NCBI GenBank assembly: GCA_004525545.1
Contig: SPCU01000007.1
Location: 1-33,632, forward strand
DNA length: 33,632 nt
Reading direction: 5' to 3'
From: Methanomassiliicoccus sp.
GTDB lineage: Archaea > Thermoplasmatota > Thermoplasmata > Methanomassiliicoccales > UBA472
Program-made: the position numbers and the translations under genes
Shown: positions 8,539 to 15,783 of the stretch, piece after piece
How the letters are laid out: the number at the start of each line of letters is the position of its first letter
Numbering within the stretch: the first letter of the stretch is position 1
Notes under the pieces: generated by a model
What the model was told of the DNA's origin: nothing
Seen by the model: the letters and a program-made list of their open reading frames with translations, nothing else
The model's database searches: none

Positions 8539-8991
8539 ATCAGTGTCTCCGAACGACTCAGCTCTTTCACCATGTCCTTCCCCGCTCAATGAATTACCGC
8601 CTACATGAGATTTTCAAATATATGATATAACGGCCAGACGGGATTGTTCATACTTATCGTTCACCCACTTTCAACGATCTTGCTCGATATGGTAAATACA
8701 CCCGTGTCGCTAGGGGGTGTATGAACCAGAACACCTACGAAGGCAGTACAGCGGTCCGATCTCAGGACGGCAGGGCGAGCGGTCCTTGCCGATCATACGC
8801 TCCGATGCCTTTCGGTATGCAGGTGAAAAGCCCCATGGACCGCAGGAAGCGGCCTATTAGAAAATTGAAATAAACATTTTCCAGGTTTTGATCGCTGCCC
8901 GTGCGGTGGTAGAACGGGTCATCACACTTCCTTGCTAGGGCTCTCATAAGAGTGGTGGGAAATTAATATCGAGAAAATCGTTTATGGGAAC
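8539..8991. other. Long intergenic region, no confident gene
   Basis: Mixed-composition sequence between divergent genes (beginning with the TTG-initiated extension if that start is real). A 61-aa minus ORF at 8762-8947 looks non-protein-like. The 8720-8900 part is rather G+C-rich for intergenic DNA and has several short hairpins, so an unrecognised RNA is possible. It does not match the conserved cores of SRP or RNase P RNA that I looked for. An A+T-rich TATA-like stretch (AAATTAATATCG) lies near 8960. Confidence 0.4.
8696..8722. repeat. Perfect 8-bp inverted repeat
   Basis: ATACACCC and GGGTGTAT flank an 11-nt spacer. This could be an operator for the minus-strand glycosyltransferase gene or a hairpin in an unannotated RNA. 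Confidence 0.5.
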
Positions 8992-9339
8992 ATGACCCGA
9001 TTCTGGATGGACCAACCTCCGCTGTTCGTTCATCGATTGGCTCGCGGGGAGTCCTTCGAAGGGCCACGGTTCGCCACCGTGGACGAGGGGGACGAGATTA
9101 CTGTGGTATCGTCAAAGGCCGGGGAGGGAGCGGCCGGACCTTACGTGTGCATCACCATGGGCCCTTTCGATCTGGGTCTCATAGGATTACTGGCAAGGGC
9201 GTCGGCCGCCCTGATGGAGGAAAAGGTCCCTATTTTCGTTCTCTCCACTTACCGACACGATCACATACTGGTCCCGCTGGAGATGACGAGCAATGCCGTT
9301 AAAGCGTTGACCGATGCCGGCTTTTCAATAAGGAAATGA
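8992..9339 (+). CDS. ACT-domain (CASTOR/ACT_7-like) amino-acid-binding protein
   Basis: A 115-aa protein. The second half, GPFDLGLIGLLARASAALME then VPIFVLSTYRHDHILVP, is the characteristic ACT_7/CASTOR-like domain, with the glycine-rich turn and the (I/V)STY-xxD-(H/Y)(I/L)LV strand. The first half is the companion beta-rich segment usual in this family. These proteins are thought to sense amino acids or related ligands; this ligand is unknown. A TATA-like AAATTAATATC about 30 nt before the ATG suggests a leaderless or nearly leaderless transcript. The next gene starts 43 nt downstream and may have its own promoter. Confidence 0.75.
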   Translation: MTRFWMDQPPLFVHRLARGESFEGPRFATVDEGDEITVVSSKAGEGAAGPYVCITMGPFDLGLIGLLARASAALMEEKVPIFVLSTYRHDHILVPLEMTSNAVKALTDAGFSIRK

Positions 9340-9382
9340 GACAAGGAATATTTACCGACATTCGATTATAGGTATCTATACG

Positions 9383-10753
9383 ATGTTCATCAAAAGGGTC
9401 AGATCCGAGGGATTGGCACACATCTCCTACTTCCTGGAGTCGAACGGGGAGGCGGCGGTCATCGACCCCCGCCGGGACGTGGACGAATACCTGGATATAT
9501 CGCGTTCGAGAGGGGCCAGGATCGTCCTGGTTCTGGAGACCCACCGCAACGAGGATTACGTCTCCGGGGCATTGGAGCTGGCCAACGCCACGGGCGCTAG
9601 CATATACCACGGGGGACAGCTGGAGTTCGGTTACGGCAATCCGTTGAATGACGGGCAGGTTTTCGTTCTGGGTGATCTGAAGATCACAGCCCTGCACACT
9701 CCGGGGCATACGTACGAAAGTCATAGCTACTTGGTGGCGGACAAACGCGGACCGTTCATGCTGTTCTCTGGTGACACCTTGCTCTCCGGGGACGTGGGGC
9801 GCACCGACCTGGCCGGTCCAGAACACGTTAGGGAACTGACCGAGATGTTGTATGAGACACTGCAGCGCCGTGTCCTGCCCCTGGGGAAGGAGATGATCGT
9901 GCTTCCTGCCCACGGCGCCGGCTCGGTCTGCGGGCACGCCATCAGCGACAGGGAGACGACCACCATCGGTCTGGAAATAAGGGACAATCGGGCACTGGCC
10001 CTTTCGCGCATGGACTTTATCATGGGCAAGATGGCCGAGGTAATGGAGAAACCGCCCTACTTCGAACGGATGGAGGCACTTAACCTTCAAGGCCCCATCA
10101 TCCTGGGACCGTTGCCGATACCTCCATCGATGAGGCCCAAGCAGGTACAGGAGTCTCAGGGAGAGGGCTCATTGGTCCTGGACCTGAGGGAACCGCACAG
10201 CTACGCCGCGGCGCACATCCCTCGCTCGCTGAACGTGTGGCTTGAAGGACTTGCCGTTTACGGCGGGTACGTAATACCATACGGTCGCCCACTGGTCCTA
10301 GTGGCCGAGAGCCCAGAGCATGTTCGCACCGCAGTCAGATATCTTGTTCGTTTGGGTTACGAGGATGTCATCGGACAACTGCGGCATGGTATGGAGGCAT
10401 GGATCAAGGGGGGACATCCGCTCTCGTCCCTACCCGCCTACTCGGTACAGGGGATCAGGGCAAAACAGTTGACCGGGGTAGATATGCTGCTTGTGGACCT
10501 CCGGGACCGGAGGGAGTTGGAGGACGGAGTGATCCCCGGGGCCAAGGTCCTGAATCTCGGAGAATTGCTCAAGCGATCTTCAGAACTGCCGGCGGATCGG
10601 GAGCTGGTTCTGTTCTGCGGCTCCGGCTACCGGGGCGGCATCGCCGCCAGCCTCCTAAGGAACAGCGGGATAAAGAACGTCAGTATCATGCTGGGCGGCT
10701 TCCAGGCCTGGAAGAGGAACGATTTCCCGGTGGAAAAGTTCAAGAACGAATGA
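9383..10753 (+). CDS. MBL-fold persulfide dioxygenase-like protein with two rhodanese domains
   Basis: A 456-aa three-domain protein. Residues 1-230 are a metallo-beta-lactamase fold whose usual HxHxDH is changed to H54-RNE-D58-Y. The residues corresponding to the ETHE1 iron ligands remain: H54, H109 in TPGHT and D131 in SGD. Residues about 265-350 form a rhodanese domain lacking the active Cys (VLVAESPEH). Residues about 365-450 form a second rhodanese domain with C412 in the loop CGSGYRG. The family oxidises glutathione- or CoA-type persulfides to sulfite, with rhodanese handling sulfane sulfur. The physiological thiol in this archaeon is unknown. It overlaps the convergent nikR-like gene by 14 nt. 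Confidence 0.8.
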   Translation: MFIKRVRSEGLAHISYFLESNGEAAVIDPRRDVDEYLDISRSRGARIVLVLETHRNEDYVSGALELANATGASIYHGGQLEFGYGNPLNDGQVFVLGDLKITALHTPGHTYESHSYLVADKRGPFMLFSGDTLLSGDVGRTDLAGPEHVRELTEMLYETLQRRVLPLGKEMIVLPAHGAGSVCGHAISDRETTTIGLEIRDNRALALSRMDFIMGKMAEVMEKPPYFERMEALNLQGPIILGPLPIPPSMRPKQVQESQGEGSLVLDLREPHSYAAAHIPRSLNVWLEGLAVYGGYVIPYGRPLVLVAESPEHVRTAVRYLVRLGYEDVIGQLRHGMEAWIKGGHPLSSLPAYSVQGIRAKQLTGVDMLLVDLRDRRELEDGVIPGAKVLNLGELLKRSSELPADRELVLFCGSGYRGGIAASLLRNSGIKNVSIMLGGFQAWKRNDFPVEKFKNE

Positions 10754-11123
10754 ACTTGAGATAGGCGATGCCATCCAATCGGAACATCTGGTCCAGCAAT
10801 ACGTTGATATCCGAGGCTTCGCCACTGAGCACCATCATGTTCATGCACTTGTCGTTGCCCAGGTGGTTGTGCACATGGGTCTTGATCAGCGGGTGATTGT
10901 CATGATATATATCGTGTATGGGACCAGAGGCGCAGGCGTCGTTGACCAAGATCAGCACGCCATCCACCAGCCCGGCCATCGAACGCCTCTCGTTGCTCTC
11001 TGCCATGAGGGTGCGCATGGCCGCCCGGACGGCCTCCGAACGGCCGGTGAACCCCAGCTCCTTCTGCAAGGTTTCGAGGTCCTCCACGTTCTTATCGGTC
11101 AGGGATACGCTGATGATCGGCAT
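10740..11123 (-). CDS. nikR: NikR-type nickel-responsive regulator
   Basis: A 127-aa protein. Residues 1-45 are a ribbon-helix-helix DNA-binding domain (PIISVSLTDKNVEDLETLQ, then GRSEAVRAAMRTLM). The C-terminal ACT-like domain carries H74, H85, H87 and C93, with exactly the spacing of the E. coli NikR nickel ligands H76, H87, H89 and C95. The start was moved from 11147 to 11123: the upstream eight codons lie over the promoter, and TTATATA at 11149-11155 places transcription initiation almost at this ATG. It is divergent from a metal ABC transporter, its likely target. NikR usually represses nickel uptake, so a different metal response is possible. Confidence 0.85.
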   Translation of the reverse strand: MPIISVSLTDKNVEDLETLQKELGFTGRSEAVRAAMRTLMAESNERRSMAGLVDGVLILVNDACASGPIHDIYHDNHPLIKTHVHNHLGNDKCMNMMVLSGEASDINVLLDQMFRLDGIAYLKFIRS

Positions 11124-11148
11124 TTCGAATGGAAATGTTATTAACAAC

Positions 11149-11155
11149 TATATAA
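11149..11155 (-). promoter_or_regulatory. TATA box of nikR
   Basis: TTATATA on the minus strand is centred 29 nt from the nikR ATG, which predicts a nearly leaderless transcript. Confidence 0.6.
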
Positions 11156-11271
11156 GTTTATGAATATTCCTTAATAATGTAAAATAGGGTCGGTCTCCGC
11201 TCATGTTCGTAATGCCAGTTAGGTGAGCGATAATCCATATTTTAGCAATATAGAGTTCGGTCCATGCAATA

Positions 11272-11288
11272 AATTTAATAATTAAATT
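11272..11288. promoter_or_regulatory. Perfect palindrome in the transporter promoter
   Basis: AATTTAAT-A-ATTAAATT is a perfect 8+1+8 palindrome about 35-50 nt before the binding-protein start. It may include the TATA element, an operator, or both. A sequence so rich in A+T could also be palindromic by chance. Confidence 0.4.
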
Positions 11289-11319
11289 AGAAAATGCTAT
11301 TAAGTAGCTCGATATAACA

Positions 11320-12255
11320 ATGTTGGGAACAATGAACCGGAAGCAGCTCATTTTGGTGATCGTAGCAGTGATAGTGGCGGTCCTGCTCATCGTAGCGTCC
11401 GCACTGCTGAAGGGAACGTCCGGGGAAGACGACCGCGTTCAGGTAGTGGCCACCTTTTATCCACTAGCCTATATGGCCGAGAGCATAGGTGGGGAGAGGG
11501 TGACGGTCGCGTCCCTGGTCCCCTACAATTCTGAACTGCATTCCTGGCAACCGACACCTCAGGACCTCATCAAGGCCGATAAGGCCGACATAATTCTCTA
11601 TAACGGCGGACCTGCCGATGCCTGGCTGGTCACAGATGTTCTGCCTTCCATAGGCAGCGATAACAAGTTATTGGTAAACACCACGATAGGAGTGGTGTTC
11701 ATTCATGGGGGCGATGAAGACGACGGAGGGGTCGATCCGCACACCTGGTCAAGCCCGAACCAAGCTCGCATACAGGCGCAGAACGTTTTCAATGCATTGA
11801 GCGAGGCCGATCCCGAGGGCGTTGCTTACTTCGAGCAGAGGTTCACCGCTCTGGATCAAACGCTGGCACAACTTCACGATCAATACCTGCTTCTCGCTGA
11901 AAGCACCGTCTCAGCAATTATCGTCTCCCACGCCGCCTTCGGCTATGTGGCCCACGACTATGGATTTGAACAGCATGGCGTCATCGGCCTAAGCGCGGAC
12001 GAGGAACCCTCGGCCAACGCCATCGCCCAGTTGGTGGACCTCATGCAGGACCAAAGCATCTACACCGTCTACGTGGACCCTGTGTACAACCAGGATTACG
12101 TTTCCATTCTCAATACGGAGCTGGAGTCCAGGACCGGACACGAGGTCCTTGTGCTGGACCTCTTCCTTATGCTGGGACCGTACGAGGACGTGGATTACTT
12201 GGGGCAACTGTCGCAGAACCTGATCAATCTCAAGACCGGGCTAGGAGTGGCCTGA
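11320..12255 (+). CDS. Metal ABC transporter substrate-binding protein, ZnuA-like
   Basis: A 311-aa lipid-free binding protein with an N-terminal membrane anchor (LILVIVAVIVAVLLIVASAL) typical of archaea. The cluster A-1 (ZnuA/MntC/TroA) fold is shown by VVATFYPLAYMAESIGG and by the four metal ligands: H74 in ELHSW, H141 in DPHTW, H204 in SHAAF and D253 in VDPVY. A short acidic loop precedes H141 instead of the long His-rich loop of many zinc proteins. It captures Zn, Mn or a related divalent metal outside the cell. The gene is first in a tight three-gene operon divergent from nikR. ATG 11332 is an alternative start. Confidence 0.87.
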   Translation: MLGTMNRKQLILVIVAVIVAVLLIVASALLKGTSGEDDRVQVVATFYPLAYMAESIGGERVTVASLVPYNSELHSWQPTPQDLIKADKADIILYNGGPADAWLVTDVLPSIGSDNKLLVNTTIGVVFIHGGDEDDGGVDPHTWSSPNQARIQAQNVFNALSEADPEGVAYFEQRFTALDQTLAQLHDQYLLLAESTVSAIIVSHAAFGYVAHDYGFEQHGVIGLSADEEPSANAIAQLVDLMQDQSIYTVYVDPVYNQDYVSILNTELESRTGHEVLVLDLFLMLGPYEDVDYLGQLSQNLINLKTGLGVA

Positions 12256-12256
12256 G

Positions 12257-13045
12257 ATGCCGGTCACGGGTCCTATAATAGATGTGCAGGACCTAACGGT
12301 CAAACGGGGTACTTCTGAGGCCATATCCAATGCCTCCTTCATCATTAACAAGGGCGATTACGTCGGCATCGTCGGTCCTAACGGCGGTGGCAAGACATCT
12401 TTGGTGCTTGCCCTGCTCGGACTTCTGCCCAAGGAATCCGGCAGCATCAAAATCATGGGGCAGGACATAGGGTCCTTTCATCAATGGGACAAGGTCGGGT
12501 ACGTCTCCCAATTTGCCATCAACTTCGATTCCCAATTTCCATTGACCGTCCGGGAGCTGGTGGGGCTGGGGAGGATCAACCGGAGTAACATGGGGCGATT
12601 CCGCAACAAGGATGACTGGAAGGCGGTCAATGAGGCCTTGGACATCATGAGCATTTCCGATCTGGCGAACAAACGGATTGGCCGGCTGTCCGGGGGGCAG
12701 CGGCAGAGGGCCTTCGTGGCCAAATCACTGGTCAGCGAACCGGAGCTTCTGGTCTTGGACGAGCCGGTGACCGGTTTCGATCCCATCACCCAGGAGAAGT
12801 TCTTCATGCAATTGAGCAACCTGAACCATAAGAAAGGGCTCACCATTCTCATCGTGTCCCACGACCTGGCGGCGGTGTTCTGCCGCATGTCCAGGGTGCT
12901 TTGTGTCAACAAGGAGGTGCATGGCAGCGAGATATCAGAAGGAAAGGTCCCGGACGATGTGCTGAAGAAAGGATACGGCGAGCACTTCCACTTCGCCTTC
13001 CATCAGCATCAGTGCCAAGGGGTGTTCATCGATGAGCAGCTTTAG
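12257..13045 (+). CDS. Metal ABC transporter ATP-binding protein, ZnuC-like
   Basis: A 262-aa ABC ATPase. Walker A is GPNGGGKTS near residue 40, the signature is LSGGQRQRAF, Walker B is LLVLDEP, and the switch histidine lies in IVSHDL. The C-terminal tail is His-rich (GEHFHFAFHQHQCQG), as in several ZnuC-type subunits, and may bind metal. The ATG follows the binding-protein stop by one base, with GGAG about 10 nt upstream, so the two are co-translated. It energises uptake through the membrane subunit encoded next. Family assignment is firm; the transported metal is not. Confidence 0.92.
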   Translation: MPVTGPIIDVQDLTVKRGTSEAISNASFIINKGDYVGIVGPNGGGKTSLVLALLGLLPKESGSIKIMGQDIGSFHQWDKVGYVSQFAINFDSQFPLTVRELVGLGRINRSNMGRFRNKDDWKAVNEALDIMSISDLANKRIGRLSGGQRQRAFVAKSLVSEPELLVLDEPVTGFDPITQEKFFMQLSNLNHKKGLTILIVSHDLAAVFCRMSRVLCVNKEVHGSEISEGKVPDDVLKKGYGEHFHFAFHQHQCQGVFIDEQL

Positions 13046-13856
13046 TCTCTTCGACCTTCCTTCCCTTTTCCAATACCAGTTCTTCGTACTGGCGTTGATC
13101 GGCGGGGTTCTGGCTGCAGTGGTGTCCTCCTGGATCGGTCTGTTCCTCATACTCAGGAAGGAGTCGATGTTGGTGGATGGTGTGGCCCACACCGCATTCG
13201 GCGGAGTGGCCCTCGGCCTGTTCCTAGGCATCGAACCCATGCTGGGCGCCCTGGCGGTCTCAACGGTGGCGGTCTACGCCATCACATACATGAGGCGTAG
13301 AGGTATGGCCCAATCCGATTCGGCCATCGCCGTCATGTTGTCCGTGGGCTTCTCTTTGGGCATCATAATCATTTCCATGGCCAACGGTTTCAATGTGGAA
13401 CTTTTCAGCTACCTGTTCGGTTCCATACTCACCCTCGACTCCAATGACGTACTGGTACTGGTCGTCCTGGCGTTGAGCATCATCGGTTTCATGGTGTTCT
13501 TCTACAAGGAGATGCTGGCGGTGACCTTCGACGAGGACGGTGCCAAGCTCCAGGGCATTCCCGTACAAGGACTAACGATGACCTTCAACCTGCTTGTGGC
13601 GGTGACCATAGCCCTCAGCATAAAGGTCATAGGCATCATATTGGTGGTGGCGCTGATGGTGCTCCCTGGGTTGACCGCCCTGCAACTGCACCGCTCTTTC
13701 AAGAGCACGCTGATCGCCTCCACGGTCTTCGGCATATTCGCGTCTACGATAGGTATCATGCTATCCGCCCTGTTCAACGTAGCCACAAGCGGGGTCATCG
13801 TCTTCACCGCTGCCGGTGTGTTCCTGTTCGTGGCAGCATATCAACGGATAGCCTGA
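13032..13856 (+). CDS. Metal ABC transporter permease, ZnuB-like
   Basis: A 274-aa membrane protein with about eight hydrophobic helices and the ABC-3 (ZnuB/MntB) features: the motif ESMLVDGVAHTAFGGVALGL near residue 45, and the helix VALMVLPGLTALQL near residue 200. It forms the channel half of the uptake system with the ATPase and binding protein. Its start overlaps the ATPase gene by 14 nt, which indicates translational coupling. The length agrees with the family. No strong terminator hairpin is seen downstream, only A+T-rich sequence. Confidence 0.9.
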   Translation: MSSFSLFDLPSLFQYQFFVLALIGGVLAAVVSSWIGLFLILRKESMLVDGVAHTAFGGVALGLFLGIEPMLGALAVSTVAVYAITYMRRRGMAQSDSAIAVMLSVGFSLGIIIISMANGFNVELFSYLFGSILTLDSNDVLVLVVLALSIIGFMVFFYKEMLAVTFDEDGAKLQGIPVQGLTMTFNLLVAVTIALSIKVIGIILVVALMVLPGLTALQLHRSFKSTLIASTVFGIFASTIGIMLSALFNVATSGVIVFTAAGVFLFVAAYQRIA

Positions 13857-13986
13857 GGCCATATGTGGAATCAGAACGGTATAAATCAGATAGGTGATTG
13901 AATAAAAATTGCGCATTTATTGTAAATTATTTTAATTTATAACCACATTTTTGCAATATATTTGTATTTATTACTATTTTCAGTAC

Positions 13987-13999
13987 CGTTAATGTAACG
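13987..13999. promoter_or_regulatory. Short inverted repeat upstream of the methyltransferase promoter
   Basis: CGTTA-ATG-TAACG lies 26 nt upstream of the TATA box at 14025, a position suited to an activator or repressor site. The arms are short, so chance is possible. Confidence 0.3.
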
Positions 14000-14024
14000 T
14001 TGTTGCGTAGGCCATCAACAATCA

Positions 14025-14031
14025 TTATATA
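14025..14031 (+). promoter_or_regulatory. TATA box of the methyltransferase operon
   Basis: TTATATA is centred 36 nt before the ATG at 14064. The predicted RNA start is near 14054, leaving a short leader. Confidence 0.55.
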
Positions 14032-14063
14032 CGGTCAATTACTGTTAGTGGACGGGGATTTCA

Positions 14064-15194
14064 ATGGGATACGAAGAAATATTTCCACCCGTAGATAGCA
14101 AGTGGCATGGAAATGCCGCAAAGCGATTTGCAAGCCCCTTTGTGGATAACCCACATGACCGCATAGACGTGGACCCGATTATCTTGTCCAACGCCGCTGT
14201 GTCATGTGGCTATACTATAAGGGACTTCTATGAAAAGCCTGAGTTGGGTATACACTGCGTCGGCTATATCTCTCAACTATTTGACCTGCTACCAGTTACA
14301 CACTGGTTCTTTTCGTTACCGTGGGTCACTGAATTGGGTCTGAAGCTGGTCTACAAGGAGACCTTGCCGCCGATTCCTACCGGACCGATATATTCGGACC
14401 CGGAAGACATCGACAAGATGATCGTACCCAGCAAGGAAGAGCTGATAAACAAGACAGGGACTCATGCGACTGTACCTCTGTTCTACAAGATCTATGACTA
14501 CGTGGCGAAGAACCTTCCCATGACCTTGGTGCCGATCTCATATGGTTTCGACCTAGTGGGCGCGGCAGCTGAGATGGTGGGTGTGGAGAACTTCATCATG
14601 TGGACCTTCACCGAGCCGGAAGCAGCTAACAAGCTGGTTCGGAAGTACACCGACACCGCCGTAAATGGCGCTGAGGCGTTGGCCGACAAGTACGGTATGG
14701 CGATGTTGATCGTCGGGTCCGTGCTGGCCAACAACGATATCTTCAGCGACGAAACGGTCGAAGAGTACTCTGTGAAGAACATGTACTACTATGTGGACCA
14801 GTGCTTCAAGAGGGGCGCCGGACCTCAGGTGTTCTATCACCTGTGCGGTAACCATGAGACCGACTACAAGCTGTTCAAGGACGGCCTGATGTGGTCCCCG
14901 TTCACCGTGATACACGCTGGTTACCAGGGCAGGAACCCGTTCCCGTCCGGTCTGCTGAAGGAGACCTTCGCGGACAAGGCGACCTGTATGGGCTCGGTAG
15001 ATACCAAGCTTATGATCGACCCCAACCCGAACAAGGTCTACAACCAGGCAAAGGAGCAGTTGCTCGCTGGCCGTGACTCTAAGAAGGGTTACATCCTGGG
15101 TACCGCCTGTGAGACCCCTCCGTACACCCTACCGGGACAAATGTTGGCCTTGGTCAAGGCGGCTAGGGACTTCGGTACCTACGGAACCTGGTGA
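14064..15194 (+). CDS. UROD/MtaA-family zinc methyltransferase-like protein
   Basis: A 376-aa protein of the uroporphyrinogen-decarboxylase fold that also includes the MtaA/MtbA/CmuA methylcobamide:thiol methyltransferases. The zinc triad of the methyltransferase branch is visible: H259 and C261 in YHLCGN, and C349 in GTACETPP. Heme-type decarboxylase residues are not evident. Methyltransferases with this site move a methyl group between a corrinoid and a thiol such as coenzyme M. The N-terminal 100 residues are less typical (KWHGNAAKRFASPFVDNPHD). It has its own TATA box and is followed 10 nt later by the 149-aa gene. No corrinoid protein is encoded nearby, so the substrate is open. Confidence 0.75.
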   Translation: MGYEEIFPPVDSKWHGNAAKRFASPFVDNPHDRIDVDPIILSNAAVSCGYTIRDFYEKPELGIHCVGYISQLFDLLPVTHWFFSLPWVTELGLKLVYKETLPPIPTGPIYSDPEDIDKMIVPSKEELINKTGTHATVPLFYKIYDYVAKNLPMTLVPISYGFDLVGAAAEMVGVENFIMWTFTEPEAANKLVRKYTDTAVNGAEALADKYGMAMLIVGSVLANNDIFSDETVEEYSVKNMYYYVDQCFKRGAGPQVFYHLCGNHETDYKLFKDGLMWSPFTVIHAGYQGRNPFPSGLLKETFADKATCMGSVDTKLMIDPNPNKVYNQAKEQLLAGRDSKKGYILGTACETPPYTLPGQMLALVKAARDFGTYGTW

Positions 15195-15204
15195 GGTGAA
15201 AAAA

Positions 15205-15654
15205 ATGCAAGTAACTATACCAGACAACGTTAAGGAACTGATTGCGAAGAGGGGCCTGAAGGAGTCCGACGTCTTGGATGTCGTGAACACCGCTGCCCAG
15301 ACCAACCACTACCTGAAGAAGGGAACTGATGGTCTGGCCAAGAAGGTCATCGGTGACCTCACCGTGTACGCTTTGTGCGACCTTTCTGGCCAAGGCACTG
15401 CCGTGGTCAAGAGCGCCTACGCTCACAAGATGAAGCTGGGCAAGATCGTCAACGTCATGGGCGAGAGCGAGTGGAAGTCCGTCGACAAGGGACACGCCAT
15501 AGCAACCGGCCACGTAGAGATCGAGTACATGACCGTCAAGAGGAACGGTCCCGCTCTGGTCTGCCCGGCCTGCAACGAGGCATGGGTCGAGGAATACCTC
15601 GCCACCAAGACCTTGGCTGCCGCAGAAGGTCTCTTCGAAGCGAAGCGCGCTTAA
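15205..15654 (+). CDS. 149-aa protein with DVU_1557-like C-terminal cysteine motif
   Basis: The N-terminal two-thirds (MQVTIPDNVKELIAKRGLKE onward) is a mixed alpha/beta segment that I do not recognise. The C-terminus reads LVCPACNEAWVEEYLATKTL and then AAAEGLFEAKR, which resembles from memory the CPxC-VxEELAxxKMxxxExxLExK tail of the DVU_1557 family redox protein. One CxxC pair could be a redox pair or half of a zinc site. The start has a textbook GAGGTGA five bases upstream. It is co-transcribed with the methyltransferase and ends at a strong terminator, so the two probably act together. The track ORF begins at 15073, inside the preceding gene. Confidence 0.72.
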   Translation: MQVTIPDNVKELIAKRGLKESDVLDVVNTAAQTNHYLKKGTDGLAKKVIGDLTVYALCDLSGQGTAVVKSAYAHKMKLGKIVNVMGESEWKSVDKGHAIATGHVEIEYMTVKRNGPALVCPACNEAWVEEYLATKTLAAAEGLFEAKRA

Positions 15655-15663
15655 AACATTTTC

Positions 15664-15701
15664 AGGCCGCTAAACGCGGCCTTTCCTTTTCATTTTTTTC
15701 C
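15664..15701 (+). terminator. Strong hairpin-plus-T terminator
   Basis: AGGCCGC-TAAAC-GCGGCCT is a perfect 7-bp stem followed by TTCC, TTTTC and a run of seven T. It starts 10 nt after the 149-aa gene and closes the two-gene operon. Confidence 0.85.
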
Positions 15702-15783
15702 AATGTGCGCGAGCGCCGTCCATTACTTGGCAAAAGTAGAATAGTGCCGCATGCCATTCACGTAAATTATTCCGGTGAACAAT

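Noticed and set aside
8850-8885. Possible SRP RNA helix 8 (GGACCGCAGGAAGCGGCC)
   Set aside because: The order of bases does not match the conserved asymmetric loop and GGAA tetraloop of SRP RNA; it is only a short hairpin.
8762-8947. Minus-strand 61-aa ORF in the 8.6-9.0 kb gap
   Set aside because: Irregular composition, no ribosome-binding site or TATA support, and no family resemblance.
14064-15194. True uroporphyrinogen decarboxylase for heme synthesis
   Set aside because: The zinc ligands HxC and a distal Cys belong to the methyltransferase branch, and no other tetrapyrrole gene is nearby.
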